Origin: Akkermansiaceae bacterium UBA4145
GTDB lineage: Bacteria; Verrucomicrobiota; Verrucomicrobiia; Verrucomicrobiales; Akkermansiaceae
Length of the DNA stretch: 9,886 bases
Assembly (NCBI GenBank): GCA_002380675.1
Contig: DFWB01000305.1
Span: 1-9,886, forward strand
Direction: 5' to 3'
Below are positions 1 to 6,485 of the stretch, piece after piece (within the stretch, counting starts at the first letter, position 1; every line of letters starts with the position of its first letter). A program made the position numbers and the translations under genes. The notes under the pieces are model-generated. The model ran no database searches and was not told where the DNA came from. It saw nothing but the letters and a program-made list of their open reading frames with translations.

Positions 1-1550
1 CCCCCCATACCTTCCACGCAGGTTTTAGCAATCGCCAGGCCTAAGCCAGCCCCGCCTGCTTCCCTCGTCCGTGCTTTTTCCGGGCGAGAAAAAGGCTCAA
101 AGACTCTCTCCAACCACTTTTCGGGGATTCCCGGGCCCCTGTCTCGGACCTCAAGAATCACAGTTGTCCCAGTCTTCTCCGCCCTGAGTTCGATCGGTCC
201 CCCTTCGCTCGCGTAACGCTGGGCATTGCGAATGACGTTGCCGAGGGCTCTGCGAAGCAAGTCGGAGTTCGCCGTGACTTTAAGTTCAGGAGAACAATGA
301 ATTTCAAAATTCCCTCCGATTCCATCCCGCTCAGCCAATTCAGAAAACAGAATAGCCACATCAATGCTGTGGGTTGGAAGAGTCTCCACCGCGATCGAGG
401 CCTTGGAAAAATCAAGCAGCTCGTTGATGAGCTGGGAAAGCTGCTCCGCCTCTTCATTCAAAGAGTCCAGATCCTGCCGATTGCCCGATGGTATTTTCTG
501 CTCGAGGACGGCCACGGACATCCGTAAGCGTGCAAGTGGTGAACACAACTCATGCGCTATGTCTCCAAGAAATCGTTTCTGGCCCCTGAGATAATCATCG
601 AGCCGATTCGCCATGCGCTGCACAGCTCGGCTCAAGCGCCCCAGTTCGTCCGTTCTCTTTGAAGCTACCTCTACCTCAAAGTCTCCCTCCGAAATTGATT
701 CCGCCGCACTGGTAAGCCGCCGCAATCTCCGTGACACCCTTGCGACAAAGGGAAGCCAAATCAAGGCCGAGACGAAAAGGCCACCCGCAATCGCCCACAA
801 CCATGGGCGGCCATCATAAAAAATTCCATTGCCGCCCAAGGCTTCGGATGTCGCCACCAGCAGAGCCTCTGGAGGATGGCGGTATTCCCGGCTTCCGAGT
901 GAGACCCTTGCCGCCGCCCAGTGCTTTTTTGGGCTCCCGGCTTTTCCGATATAAATAATCTGCGCATCCGGTTCTTCAATCAATCCACGTGGACTGGAAG
1001 GCCGCTGTCTGCGCTCAGTTGAGCGCACCGCGTTATCAATGGGATCAATGATTTCACCTTCCGGGCCTTCGGCCTCACCACTAGGGCGACGCAAAAATCG
1101 CCCCTCTCCCTTGCCGCCCTCAGCAGGGCCGGGCCTCCTCCCCTGCCTTCCTTCCTCAGTCCATCGTAAAGGCGGAACAGCGCTCCCCGGCCGCGCCCGG
1201 CGAACAGGCCTTTTACCCGCCTCACGCAGTAACTCATCAGGTAATTTGAGCTGCTGCCCGTTCCAGAGGAGCTGGCCCTCCGGCCGATAAAGCGCCATTT
1301 CAACCCCATAAAACCCCGCATATCGTGTCAAAATCTCCTCCCACTCCACCCGAGGAGCATTGCGAAGCTCTCCACTCATCACACTGGACGCTGCTCGAAA
1401 CTGCTCCCTCGTCCGACCCCCAAGTAATTCTACAGGATCGACTCGAAACTGAAGCTTGAGCACGAAAAAAAGAATTGCTGCCACCAACGCAAGATTCAGG
1501 AAAAACCAGAACAGGATTTGTCCGTAAAGAGTAAGATGTGGACGAGACAT
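1..1550 (-). CDS. Sensor histidine kinase, CpxA/OmpR-partner type (3' end beyond window)
   Basis: This is a membrane sensor kinase that would autophosphorylate on His and pass the phosphate to the regulator encoded just upstream. The frame is open from ATG at 1550 to base 1 (516 codons), and only the final residues are missing. A first membrane helix lies at residues about 10-31, an extracytoplasmic region at about 32-248, a second helix at about 250-270, and a HAMP linker at about 271-322. The H-box contains HELCSPLAR with phospho-acceptor His333. The ATPase motifs follow in order: N-box NVIRNAQRYA (from 438), D-box DRGPGIP (Asp470), F-box FEPFSRP and G-box GGAGLGLAIA (from 499). An in-frame TGA lies shortly upstream of the ATG, so this start is well constrained, although no strong Shine-Dalgarno sequence is seen. 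Residues about 104-165 of the sensor region are rich in Arg, Pro, Gly and Glu and look like a disordered insert. The signal sensed is unknown. Confidence 0.94.
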   Translation of the reverse strand, partial: MSRPHLTLYGQILFWFFLNLALVAAILFFVLKLQFRVDPVELLGGRTREQFRAASSVMSGELRNAPRVEWEEILTRYAGFYGVEMALYRPEGQLLWNGQQLKLPDELLREAGKRPVRRARPGSAVPPLRWTEEGRQGRRPGPAEGGKGEGRFLRRPSGEAEGPEGEIIDPIDNAVRSTERRQRPSSPRGLIEEPDAQIIYIGKAGSPKKHWAAARVSLGSREYRHPPEALLVATSEALGGNGIFYDGRPWLWAIAGGLFVSALIWLPFVARVSRRLRRLTSAAESISEGDFEVEVASKRTDELGRLSRAVQRMANRLDDYLRGQKRFLGDIAHELCSPLARLRMSVAVLEQKIPSGNRQDLDSLNEEAEQLSQLINELLDFSKASIAVETLPTHSIDVAILFSELAERDGIGGNFEIHCSPELKVTANSDLLRRALGNVIRNAQRYASEGGPIELRAEKTGTTVILEVRDRGPGIPEKWLERVFEPFSRPEKARTREAGGAGLGLAIAKTCVEGMG

Positions 1551-1601
1551 GATTCGTTCAGACCGTTGCTCTCAAATAATCCGCGCTCGCAGAAATCCAT
1601 T

Positions 1602-2327
1602 TCATACCTGCTCTTCTTCCTTGCCAATAAGTTGGTATCCAACGGCCCGGATGGTCCTAATGTAGATCGGTGCCTTGGCGTCATCTCCCAGCTTCTTCCG
1701 CAGCGCCGAGATATGAACATCAATGGAGCGATCGAACACATCGAACTTGCGCTTCGACACCTCCTCAATCAGCTCCTCTCTGCTTTTGACCCTCCCTCCA
1801 GCCCGCATAAGCGATCCGAGAATCGCAAATTCAAGAGCTGTCAGATCGAGCACCTCACCCCCTTTGGTCGCAAGGTGAGCGCCCTCTTTCAAGCAGAGAT
1901 CCCCGATCGTAAATTCGTCACGACTCTCATTGGATTTAACCTCTTCCCTGCGAGAACGCCGTATCACGGCTCTGAGCCGCGCAAGAAGTTCACGGGTCGA
2001 AAACGTTTTCGGAAGATAATCATCCGCTCCCATTTCAAGACCTGCAATACGATCGGACTCCTCACCCATCGCGGTCAGCATGAGAACCGGTACGGTTGAC
2101 TTCTTCCTGAGCTCTTTAAGAACCTCTATGCCATCCATCCCCGGCATCATGACGTCCAGAATGACTGCCTCATAACTACCCTCGAGGGCAGCTTGCAGTC
2201 CCTCAGGTCCCGTATGGCGCATGGAAACCCGATAACCCAGCGGATCAAGGTATTCACGAATCAGTCCGCAAAGTTTCTTGTCATCATCGACAACCAGTAA
2301 AGGCCTCACATATTCAGCATCAGACAC
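1602..2327 (-). CDS. OmpR/CpxR-family response regulator
   Basis: A two-domain DNA-binding response regulator of 241 residues, normal for the OmpR/PhoB family. The receiver domain spans residues about 8-122: acidic pocket Asp14-Asp16, phospho-acceptor Asp58 in ILDVMMPGMDG, switch Thr85 and Lys107. The winged-helix domain spans about 135-235, with the recognition-helix region RSIDVHISALRKKLG and the closing motif IRTIRAVGYQL. The start is GTG at 2327; an in-frame TGA just upstream excludes a longer protein, and the only other nearby choice is Val7. The usual Lys-Pro of the receiver (KPF) is Lys-Thr here (KTF, residues 107-109), which is uncommon. The partner kinase starts 51 bases downstream on the same strand, so the two are probably co-transcribed. 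A 19-base box with a CpxR-like direct repeat lies upstream and suggests autoregulation. Confidence 0.95.
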   Translation of the reverse strand: MSDAEYVRPLLVVDDDKKLCGLIREYLDPLGYRVSMRHTGPEGLQAALEGSYEAVILDVMMPGMDGIEVLKELRKKSTVPVLMLTAMGEESDRIAGLEMGADDYLPKTFSTRELLARLRAVIRRSRREEVKSNESRDEFTIGDLCLKEGAHLATKGGEVLDLTALEFAILGSLMRAGGRVKSREELIEEVSKRKFDVFDRSIDVHISALRKKLGDDAKAPIYIRTIRAVGYQLIGKEEEQV

Positions 2328-2353
2328 GGTTCAGGCCCAATCACTACCCAGTC

Positions 2354-2391
2354 ATAATGCTTTTTCGAACCCCTTTTACACCAACTTAACA
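2354..2391 (-). promoter_or_regulatory. Predicted promoter and operator of the two-component operon
   Basis: On the minus strand, bases 2391-2373 read TGTTAAGTTGGTGTAAAAG, which contains GTTAA-N6-GTAAA, two half-sites 11 bases apart. This resembles the GTAAA-N5-GTAAA consensus described for CpxR. The same 19 bases recur exactly before the YHYH gene. Downstream, CATTAT (2359-2354) could be a -10 element. A -35 placed 17 bases before it would fall inside the box, as at promoters activated by OmpR-family regulators. The predicted start of transcription, near 2347, leaves a leader of about 20 bases before the GTG. The repeat is certain; its role as an operator is inferred. Confidence 0.55.
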
Positions 2392-2453
2392 TTTTTTGTC
2401 GGTCTGGCCTCCAGCAGGTGATTCCAAAAGCGTCAACTGGGCGGAGGGGGAAA

Positions 2454-2482
2454 TTGAATCTGAGGCAAACTACCTGTATTAT
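2454..2482 (+). promoter_or_regulatory. Predicted sigma70-type promoter of the first kinase-like gene
   Basis: TTGAAT (2454-2459) and TATTAT (2477-2482) are separated by exactly 17 bases, close to the housekeeping consensus. Transcription would begin near 2489-2490, practically at the ATG at 2491. This suggests a leaderless or nearly leaderless mRNA, in line with the lack of a clear ribosome binding site before that ATG. The RR-side box at 2373-2391 lies roughly 100 bases upstream of this predicted start, so the regulator could also act here. Confidence 0.45.
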
Positions 2483-2490
2483 GGTCATGG

Positions 2491-5400
2491 ATGGGAGATT
2501 CCTCACCACGTTCACGGGTCAAAAATGGCGCATTCACTGCGCCGGATCCCCGGGCACTCACAGCCCTCCTACCGGCTTTCAAGTTTCGGCAGCTCATCGG
2601 CTGCGGTGAGATGGGAGCAGTCTACCGCGCAGAGCAGATTTCGCTTGGTCGGGACGTGGCAATTAAAGTCCTGCCTCCGGAGCTCTCTTCGGTCCAACCC
2701 TTTTCCACGAGCTTCAAGATTGAGGCACGTGCGATGGCGAAATTGACCCACCCCAATCTGATCGGAGTCTATGACTTTGGCGAGGTCGACCACATGCTTT
2801 TTCTCGTCATGGAGTTGATTGATGGGAACGCGCTCCACAAGTCAATCGATGGAGCCACGGTGGATCCAGTCCGAGCTGTCAGGATCATCGAAGGAATTGC
2901 GCAGGGCCTCGGTGAGGCTCACCAGCACCAGCTTCTTCACCGCGACATCAAACCCGCCAACATCATGATAACCCAGCAGCTGAAACCTGTTCTCGGGAAC
3001 TTTGGATTGGCCGCACCTGCCGGTAATGCCGGTTCAGGGTTAGACATCGTTTCCTCAGGATATGTCGCTCCGGAGGTTCTTGAGGATTTCACCTCAGCCA
3101 GCCCAGCTTCTGATGTCTACTCTCTTGGGGTAATCATGCATGAACTCGTGACTGGAATCGAACCGAATCCAGGGGTAGCCCCTGACCTCATTCAGGTCCC
3201 CGACATAAAGGGGCTGAGAGAGATCTCCGGGCAGGTCTTGAGCAGCGACCCGGCTCAGCGACCCCAGGATGGGGGAACTTTCGCGGTAGAACTGAAACGC
3301 TGGCTGAAATCCGCGTCGCAGACACGACCCTCCCTTCTCACTGCTCCAGCGACGCCAATCCCGGCAACGACGACACGGATTACCACCCCAAAAATACTGA
3401 ACAACGTCTCTGGAGGGATTCCCTTACCTCTGCTCACCCTGTTCGCGCTGGCACTGGCCGCAGTAGCCATTCTCGCCTTCAGAGGGGAAGACAATGACAA
3501 CTCTCCCGCAGTGGGAGAGCAGAAGCCAATCCGCCAATCGCCAGCCGGGGCGCTCTCCCGACCCAGTCTACCGCCAAAAATTCCTTCCAAGAAACAACCC
3601 TTCCTCCTCAGGGCGCACAAATCTGAAATGCGGAACCGCGTGACCAGTGCAGCAAATGAGCTGGTTCTGGCACGACAACGGAACGTCGTCGCTTTTCAAC
3701 GAGAGGTCGTGGGCCACGAAAACGCATGGGGACCCTATCTTTCCCAAATTGATCAGGGACGAGGCCTGCTACCGCGCTATATCACTCCACACGGAAAGTT
3801 TACGATCTCTCCGGAAATGCGCGACCTCGTCAATCGCTATGCCTTCGATCACCAGGGCCAACTCGAATACCGGCACCTTGAAGTCATCAGGGAACTTCAT
3901 CAAAAGAGCATTGAAACTCTACAAAGGGAGGAGGTGCCTCGGGCCGAGTCCTTGGTCGACAATAACCTCGAGTGGCTGGAGTGGCTCGGTGCCGACATAT
4001 TCAAGATTCTCGCGCGACCCCCAGACGGGGAGTGGGTCCTCCGCTTTGGCCCGGAAGATTCCGGGCCCGTTCGCCTGATATTCATGAAAGAGGGCGCGGT
4101 GAGAATCTTTGATCAGGAACAATCTTCAAAGGGGAAATTTTCCACAACGGAAAATGGGGAACTCCATATCATCCGACCGGACGGCAGCGGGAACTGGACG
4201 CTTCGATGGCGGGAACCGTGGCTCGATGGGCGGGACCAGTCAGGGGGGAAAGTGCGTTTCCGTCGCCGGGCCTTTGCTTTTGAAAGCGAGGCCCCCCTCA
4301 GGAGGAAGGCGGAGCCACACAAGCCGGAAGAGGATAGCGACCCCCAATCTTCTACCCCCTCGATCCAAGATCCGGAACTTGCCCGATTACAGCATCTGTT
4401 TCGTGAAACCCTGCAGCGTAGGCTTGCCCCGTGGTTTCAATCCTATGAAGGAAAGATCACTCAGCTTCTGGAGAAAAACGGGAAAAACATCTCTCATCTC
4501 GAGAAGGAACGGAGCCGGATTGCGGCTCTTGATTGGAAATCGGGCTATCTCTCTCCTCACTCCGTTATCAGCAGCAGTTTCCTCCCACCCGAACTAAGAG
4601 GTGCTCGAAGCCGCCTCCAGACTGAGGTTCCCAAAGTCCTGACAGACATCCAGGATACCTACCGGAACTTACTGGTGGACCTCCGCGACAAACGCATTTC
4701 CTCAGGAGCACAAACTGGTGAGGTCCAGAGCGAACTCCGCCCCTTTCTCGCAATGCGGCAGATCTGCCTCGAGGATTTCTACAATGCCCACCCCAATCAC
4801 GGGACATGGCTCGAGAACAGAAGTGCTGCCTCCCAGATCATTCCCGCGTTTAAGGGATGCAGGTCACGTCGTGTCTCTGGCTATGACATCGCCGGGATTC
4901 TCCAGATGAACTCTGGAATATACCCGAGGTCTAATTCGCGCCTGGGAGGCCGGGACATGAATACCTATTATGGCAGGAATTGGCCGCTGGTGATTGAAGA
5001 GATTCCGATCTACCAGAAAGCGGATCATCTATATCTGGTTGGAGGTCTGATATGGAATTACGAGTCATCTGGAACCGAAGTCGCCAGAATCGTCCTGAAC
5101 TACCTTGATGGAAGGAAATCGTCACCGCTCCCCCTGGTGAACCAGCAGCACATTGCGGACTGGTATTCTTCGAGGAGCCTTCCCGAGGCCGAGCGGGTCT
5201 GGCGAGGCAAGCGCAGAGAAAGTGGTCGTCGATGTGCCGTCTACGAGATGGAAGTCCCCAACCCCAATCCCGGAGTCCCCATAAGATCGCTTACGATTGA
5301 ATCTGCCGGAAAGGCTGCGGCACCATTCTTTCTCGGTATCAGTCTCGGGGACGCAGGGACACCGCAGAAGGATGATCCTGCTCTCGCGGACCAGTCAGGG

Positions 5401-5526
5401 GAGTCTCCCATGCAGCGGGCCGACCGGGAACTCCGGGAGCGAATCGCACGGGAAACGGCGGATCGTGAGCGCAAGCGCAAGGAGGAAGAGCAGCGGCGCC
5501 GGAAAAGTCTGGAACGCCCTCAGTAA
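2491..5526 (+). CDS. Transmembrane Ser/Thr kinase-like protein with NFG motif and large ectodomain (candidate pseudokinase)
   Basis: A Hanks-type kinase fold of 1011 residues anchored in the inner membrane. The kinase domain is at about 33-272: glycine loop GCGEMGAV (37-44), Lys59 in VAIK, helix-C Glu78, HRD at 150-152 with Asn157, APE in GYVAPEV, and SDVYSLGV. The DFG motif reads NFG (Asn170), so the Mg-binding Asp is missing. One membrane helix follows at about 311-330, and the rest should lie outside the cytoplasm. In order, this holds a helical module (about 377-500), a W-rich beta module (about 508-592) ending LDGRDQSGGKV, a second helical module (about 627-755), a predicted beta-sandwich (about 785-955) with GGRDMNTYYG and NYLDG, and a very charged, probably coiled-coil tail (about 974-1011). 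ATG 2491 is the only usable start between the in-frame TGA at 2461 and the glycine loop. The ligand is unknown. Residual activity cannot be excluded, because the base Asp152 is present. Confidence 0.93.
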   Translation: MGDSSPRSRVKNGAFTAPDPRALTALLPAFKFRQLIGCGEMGAVYRAEQISLGRDVAIKVLPPELSSVQPFSTSFKIEARAMAKLTHPNLIGVYDFGEVDHMLFLVMELIDGNALHKSIDGATVDPVRAVRIIEGIAQGLGEAHQHQLLHRDIKPANIMITQQLKPVLGNFGLAAPAGNAGSGLDIVSSGYVAPEVLEDFTSASPASDVYSLGVIMHELVTGIEPNPGVAPDLIQVPDIKGLREISGQVLSSDPAQRPQDGGTFAVELKRWLKSASQTRPSLLTAPATPIPATTTRITTPKILNNVSGGIPLPLLTLFALALAAVAILAFRGEDNDNSPAVGEQKPIRQSPAGALSRPSLPPKIPSKKQPFLLRAHKSEMRNRVTSAANELVLARQRNVVAFQREVVGHENAWGPYLSQIDQGRGLLPRYITPHGKFTISPEMRDLVNRYAFDHQGQLEYRHLEVIRELHQKSIETLQREEVPRAESLVDNNLEWLEWLGADIFKILARPPDGEWVLRFGPEDSGPVRLIFMKEGAVRIFDQEQSSKGKFSTTENGELHIIRPDGSGNWTLRWREPWLDGRDQSGGKVRFRRRAFAFESEAPLRRKAEPHKPEEDSDPQSSTPSIQDPELARLQHLFRETLQRRLAPWFQSYEGKITQLLEKNGKNISHLEKERSRIAALDWKSGYLSPHSVISSSFLPPELRGARSRLQTEVPKVLTDIQDTYRNLLVDLRDKRISSGAQTGEVQSELRPFLAMRQICLEDFYNAHPNHGTWLENRSAASQIIPAFKGCRSRRVSGYDIAGILQMNSGIYPRSNSRLGGRDMNTYYGRNWPLVIEEIPIYQKADHLYLVGGLIWNYESSGTEVARIVLNYLDGRKSSPLPLVNQQHIADWYSSRSLPEAERVWRGKRRESGRRCAVYEMEVPNPNPGVPIRSLTIESAGKAAAPFFLGISLGDAGTPQKDDPALADQSGESPMQRADRELRERIARETADRERKRKEEEQRRRKSLERPQ

Positions 5527-5544
5527 GTATATCCTCCTTCTCAT

Positions 5545-5569
5545 GATCAGGCCTCCTGCAAACCTGATC
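5545..5569 (+). other. Inverted repeat just after the first kinase-like gene
   Basis: GATCAGG (5545-5551) and CCTGATC (5563-5569) form a perfect 7-base-pair stem with an 11-base loop, starting 18 bases after the stop codon. No T-run follows, so it is not a standard intrinsic terminator. It could be a 3' stabilising hairpin, part of a factor-dependent terminator, or chance. Confidence 0.35.
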
Positions 5570-5597
5570 TCACGCCAAGCTGTCTGCAAAGTCTGTA

Positions 5598-5610
5598 TTG
5601 GCATTGCCAA
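5598..5610. promoter_or_regulatory. Perfect palindrome upstream of the DUF1080 gene (candidate operator)
   Basis: TTGGCATTGCCAA is a perfect palindrome with 6-base arms around one central base, centred 38 bases before the ATG of the DUF1080 gene. The shape suits a dimeric repressor or activator such as the sugar-responsive LacI/GalR type, but no such regulator is in the window. TTGCCA (5604-5609) lies 17 bases before TATTAA (5627-5632) and could be a promoter. That promoter would start transcription almost at the ATG and exclude the ribosome binding site, so I do not favour it. Confidence 0.35.
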
Positions 5611-5630
5611 CCTCTACGCAGCCCCTTATT

Positions 5631-5636
5631 AAAGGA
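5631..5636 (+). promoter_or_regulatory. Ribosome binding site of the DUF1080 gene
   Basis: AAAGGA ends five bases before ATG 5642. It is the clearest Shine-Dalgarno-like sequence before any gene start in this window and supports the chosen start, which also gives a well-formed signal peptide. Confidence 0.6.
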
Positions 5637-5641
5637 CCGCT

Positions 5642-6295
5642 ATGAAACTGCTCAGCGCACTCGCACTCACAATCCTGATGCCCGGTCTCGCCCTGGCAGA
5701 TCACCATGGTTCCAAGGATAAGGATGGATTCTTCGAACTCTTCAATGGCAAGAGCCTCGACGGATGGACCATCAACGAATCGCCCGACTCCTGGAAAGTC
5801 AGCGACGGAAAGATCATCGTGAAGGGGCCACGTTCTCACCTGTTCTACACAGGCAAGGTCAACAAGGCTAACTTCAAGAACTTTGAAGCCAAGCTACAGG
5901 TTCTGACCAAGAAAGGCGCCAACGCAGGATTTTATTTCCACACCAAGTTCCAGAAAGACGGCTGGCCAAAGAAAGGGTTCGAAGCCCAGATCAATGCCAC
6001 CCAGGGAGACCCGAAAAAAACTGGAAGCCTCTATGGAGTTCGCAATGTCATGAACACTGCTCCCCATAAGGACGAAGAGTGGTTTGACTACCACATCGCG
6101 GTAAGGGGAAACAAAATCACAATCAAGGTCAACGGCAAGACCACCATCGAGTATACCCAGCCCGAAGGCGGACCCACCAAGGCTGAGCGTGGAGGCTTTG
6201 ACCGTTTCCTCGACAGTGGCACCTTTGCCATCCAGTGCCACGATCCGGGGAGTGAGGTTCATATTCGTAGTGTGAAGGTGAAACCTCTCAAGTGA
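5642..6295 (+). CDS. Secreted DUF1080 / 3-keto-disaccharide hydrolase domain protein
   Basis: An exported protein of 217 residues. Residues 1-19 form a Sec signal peptide (short charged start, hydrophobic core, cleavage probable after ALA before DHH). The mature part is a single DUF1080 domain, a concanavalin-like beta-jellyroll. It opens with the hallmark FELFNGKSLDGW and continues with SWKVSDGKIIV, the GFYFHT strand, FEAQIN, GSLYG and a DYHIAVRGNKITIKVNGK region. The length is normal for a stand-alone member. The family is very common in Planctomycetota and Verrucomicrobiota; some members hydrolyse 3-keto-glycosides and others may only bind carbohydrate. No assignment to a specific sugar is possible here. 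The gene lies between the two kinase-like genes, has its own upstream region of 115 bases with a palindrome, and ends in a strong terminator, so it is probably its own transcription unit. Confidence 0.95.
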   Translation: MKLLSALALTILMPGLALADHHGSKDKDGFFELFNGKSLDGWTINESPDSWKVSDGKIIVKGPRSHLFYTGKVNKANFKNFEAKLQVLTKKGANAGFYFHTKFQKDGWPKKGFEAQINATQGDPKKTGSLYGVRNVMNTAPHKDEEWFDYHIAVRGNKITIKVNGKTTIEYTQPEGGPTKAERGGFDRFLDSGTFAIQCHDPGSEVHIRSVKVKPLK

Positions 6296-6315
6296 CCACC
6301 GCCCCCCTCTTTACT

Positions 6316-6354
6316 AAAGCCGCCCCGAGCCTCTCGCTGGGCGGCTTTTTTATT
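6316..6354 (+). terminator. Intrinsic terminator of the DUF1080 gene
   Basis: AAAGCCGCCC (6316-6325) pairs perfectly with GGGCGGCTTT (6339-6348), a GC-rich stem. A T-rich run follows directly (6346-6351 plus TTT at 6353-6355). It sits 20 bases after the DUF1080 stop codon and separates that gene from the second kinase-like gene. Confidence 0.88.
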
Positions 6355-6355
6355 T

Positions 6356-6485
6356 CCGGCTGACATTCGGCATGATAGCTCCCGGGATTTAAGGAATCTC
6401 GTGATCGATTTTTCGTATCAACTCCTCTAAAATCACCGCCGAGATCTCGACCTACTATTGGTAGGCTTCTCGTCCACTGTAAAGC
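6356..6485 (+). other. Intergenic leader of the second kinase-like gene
   Basis: About 130 bases between the terminator and ATG 6486. No convincing -35/-10 pair was found; TAAAAT (6428-6433) and TACTAT (6453-6458) are possible -10 elements without a good partner. CCTAC (6451-6455) and GTAGG (6461-6465) form a small perfect hairpin 20 bases before the start, which could be an operator half-pair, a leader hairpin, or chance. The 19-base box seen at two other starts is absent here. Confidence 0.3.

Noticed and set aside
980..1321. Open frame of 113 codons on the minus strand within the histidine kinase gene
   Set aside because: It is in another frame of the same strand, while the kinase frame continues without a stop through the region and carries HAMP and H-box motifs downstream.
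1518..2099. Open frame of 193 codons on the plus strand opposite the response-regulator gene
   Set aside because: It lies entirely antisense to a response regulator with all its motifs intact, and its translation shows no recognisable domain. It is a shadow of codon bias.
5545..5569. Hairpin after the first kinase-like gene as an intrinsic terminator
   Set aside because: The stem is perfect but no T-run follows it, so it is listed only as an inverted repeat.
5604..5632. TTGCCA-N17-TATTAA as the promoter of the DUF1080 gene
   Set aside because: Transcription would begin almost at the ATG and leave the good AAAGGA ribosome binding site outside the mRNA.
6451..6465. CCTAC-N5-GTAGG hairpin before the second kinase-like gene as an operator
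   Set aside because: Arms of five bases are too short to stand out from chance, and no second copy was noticed.
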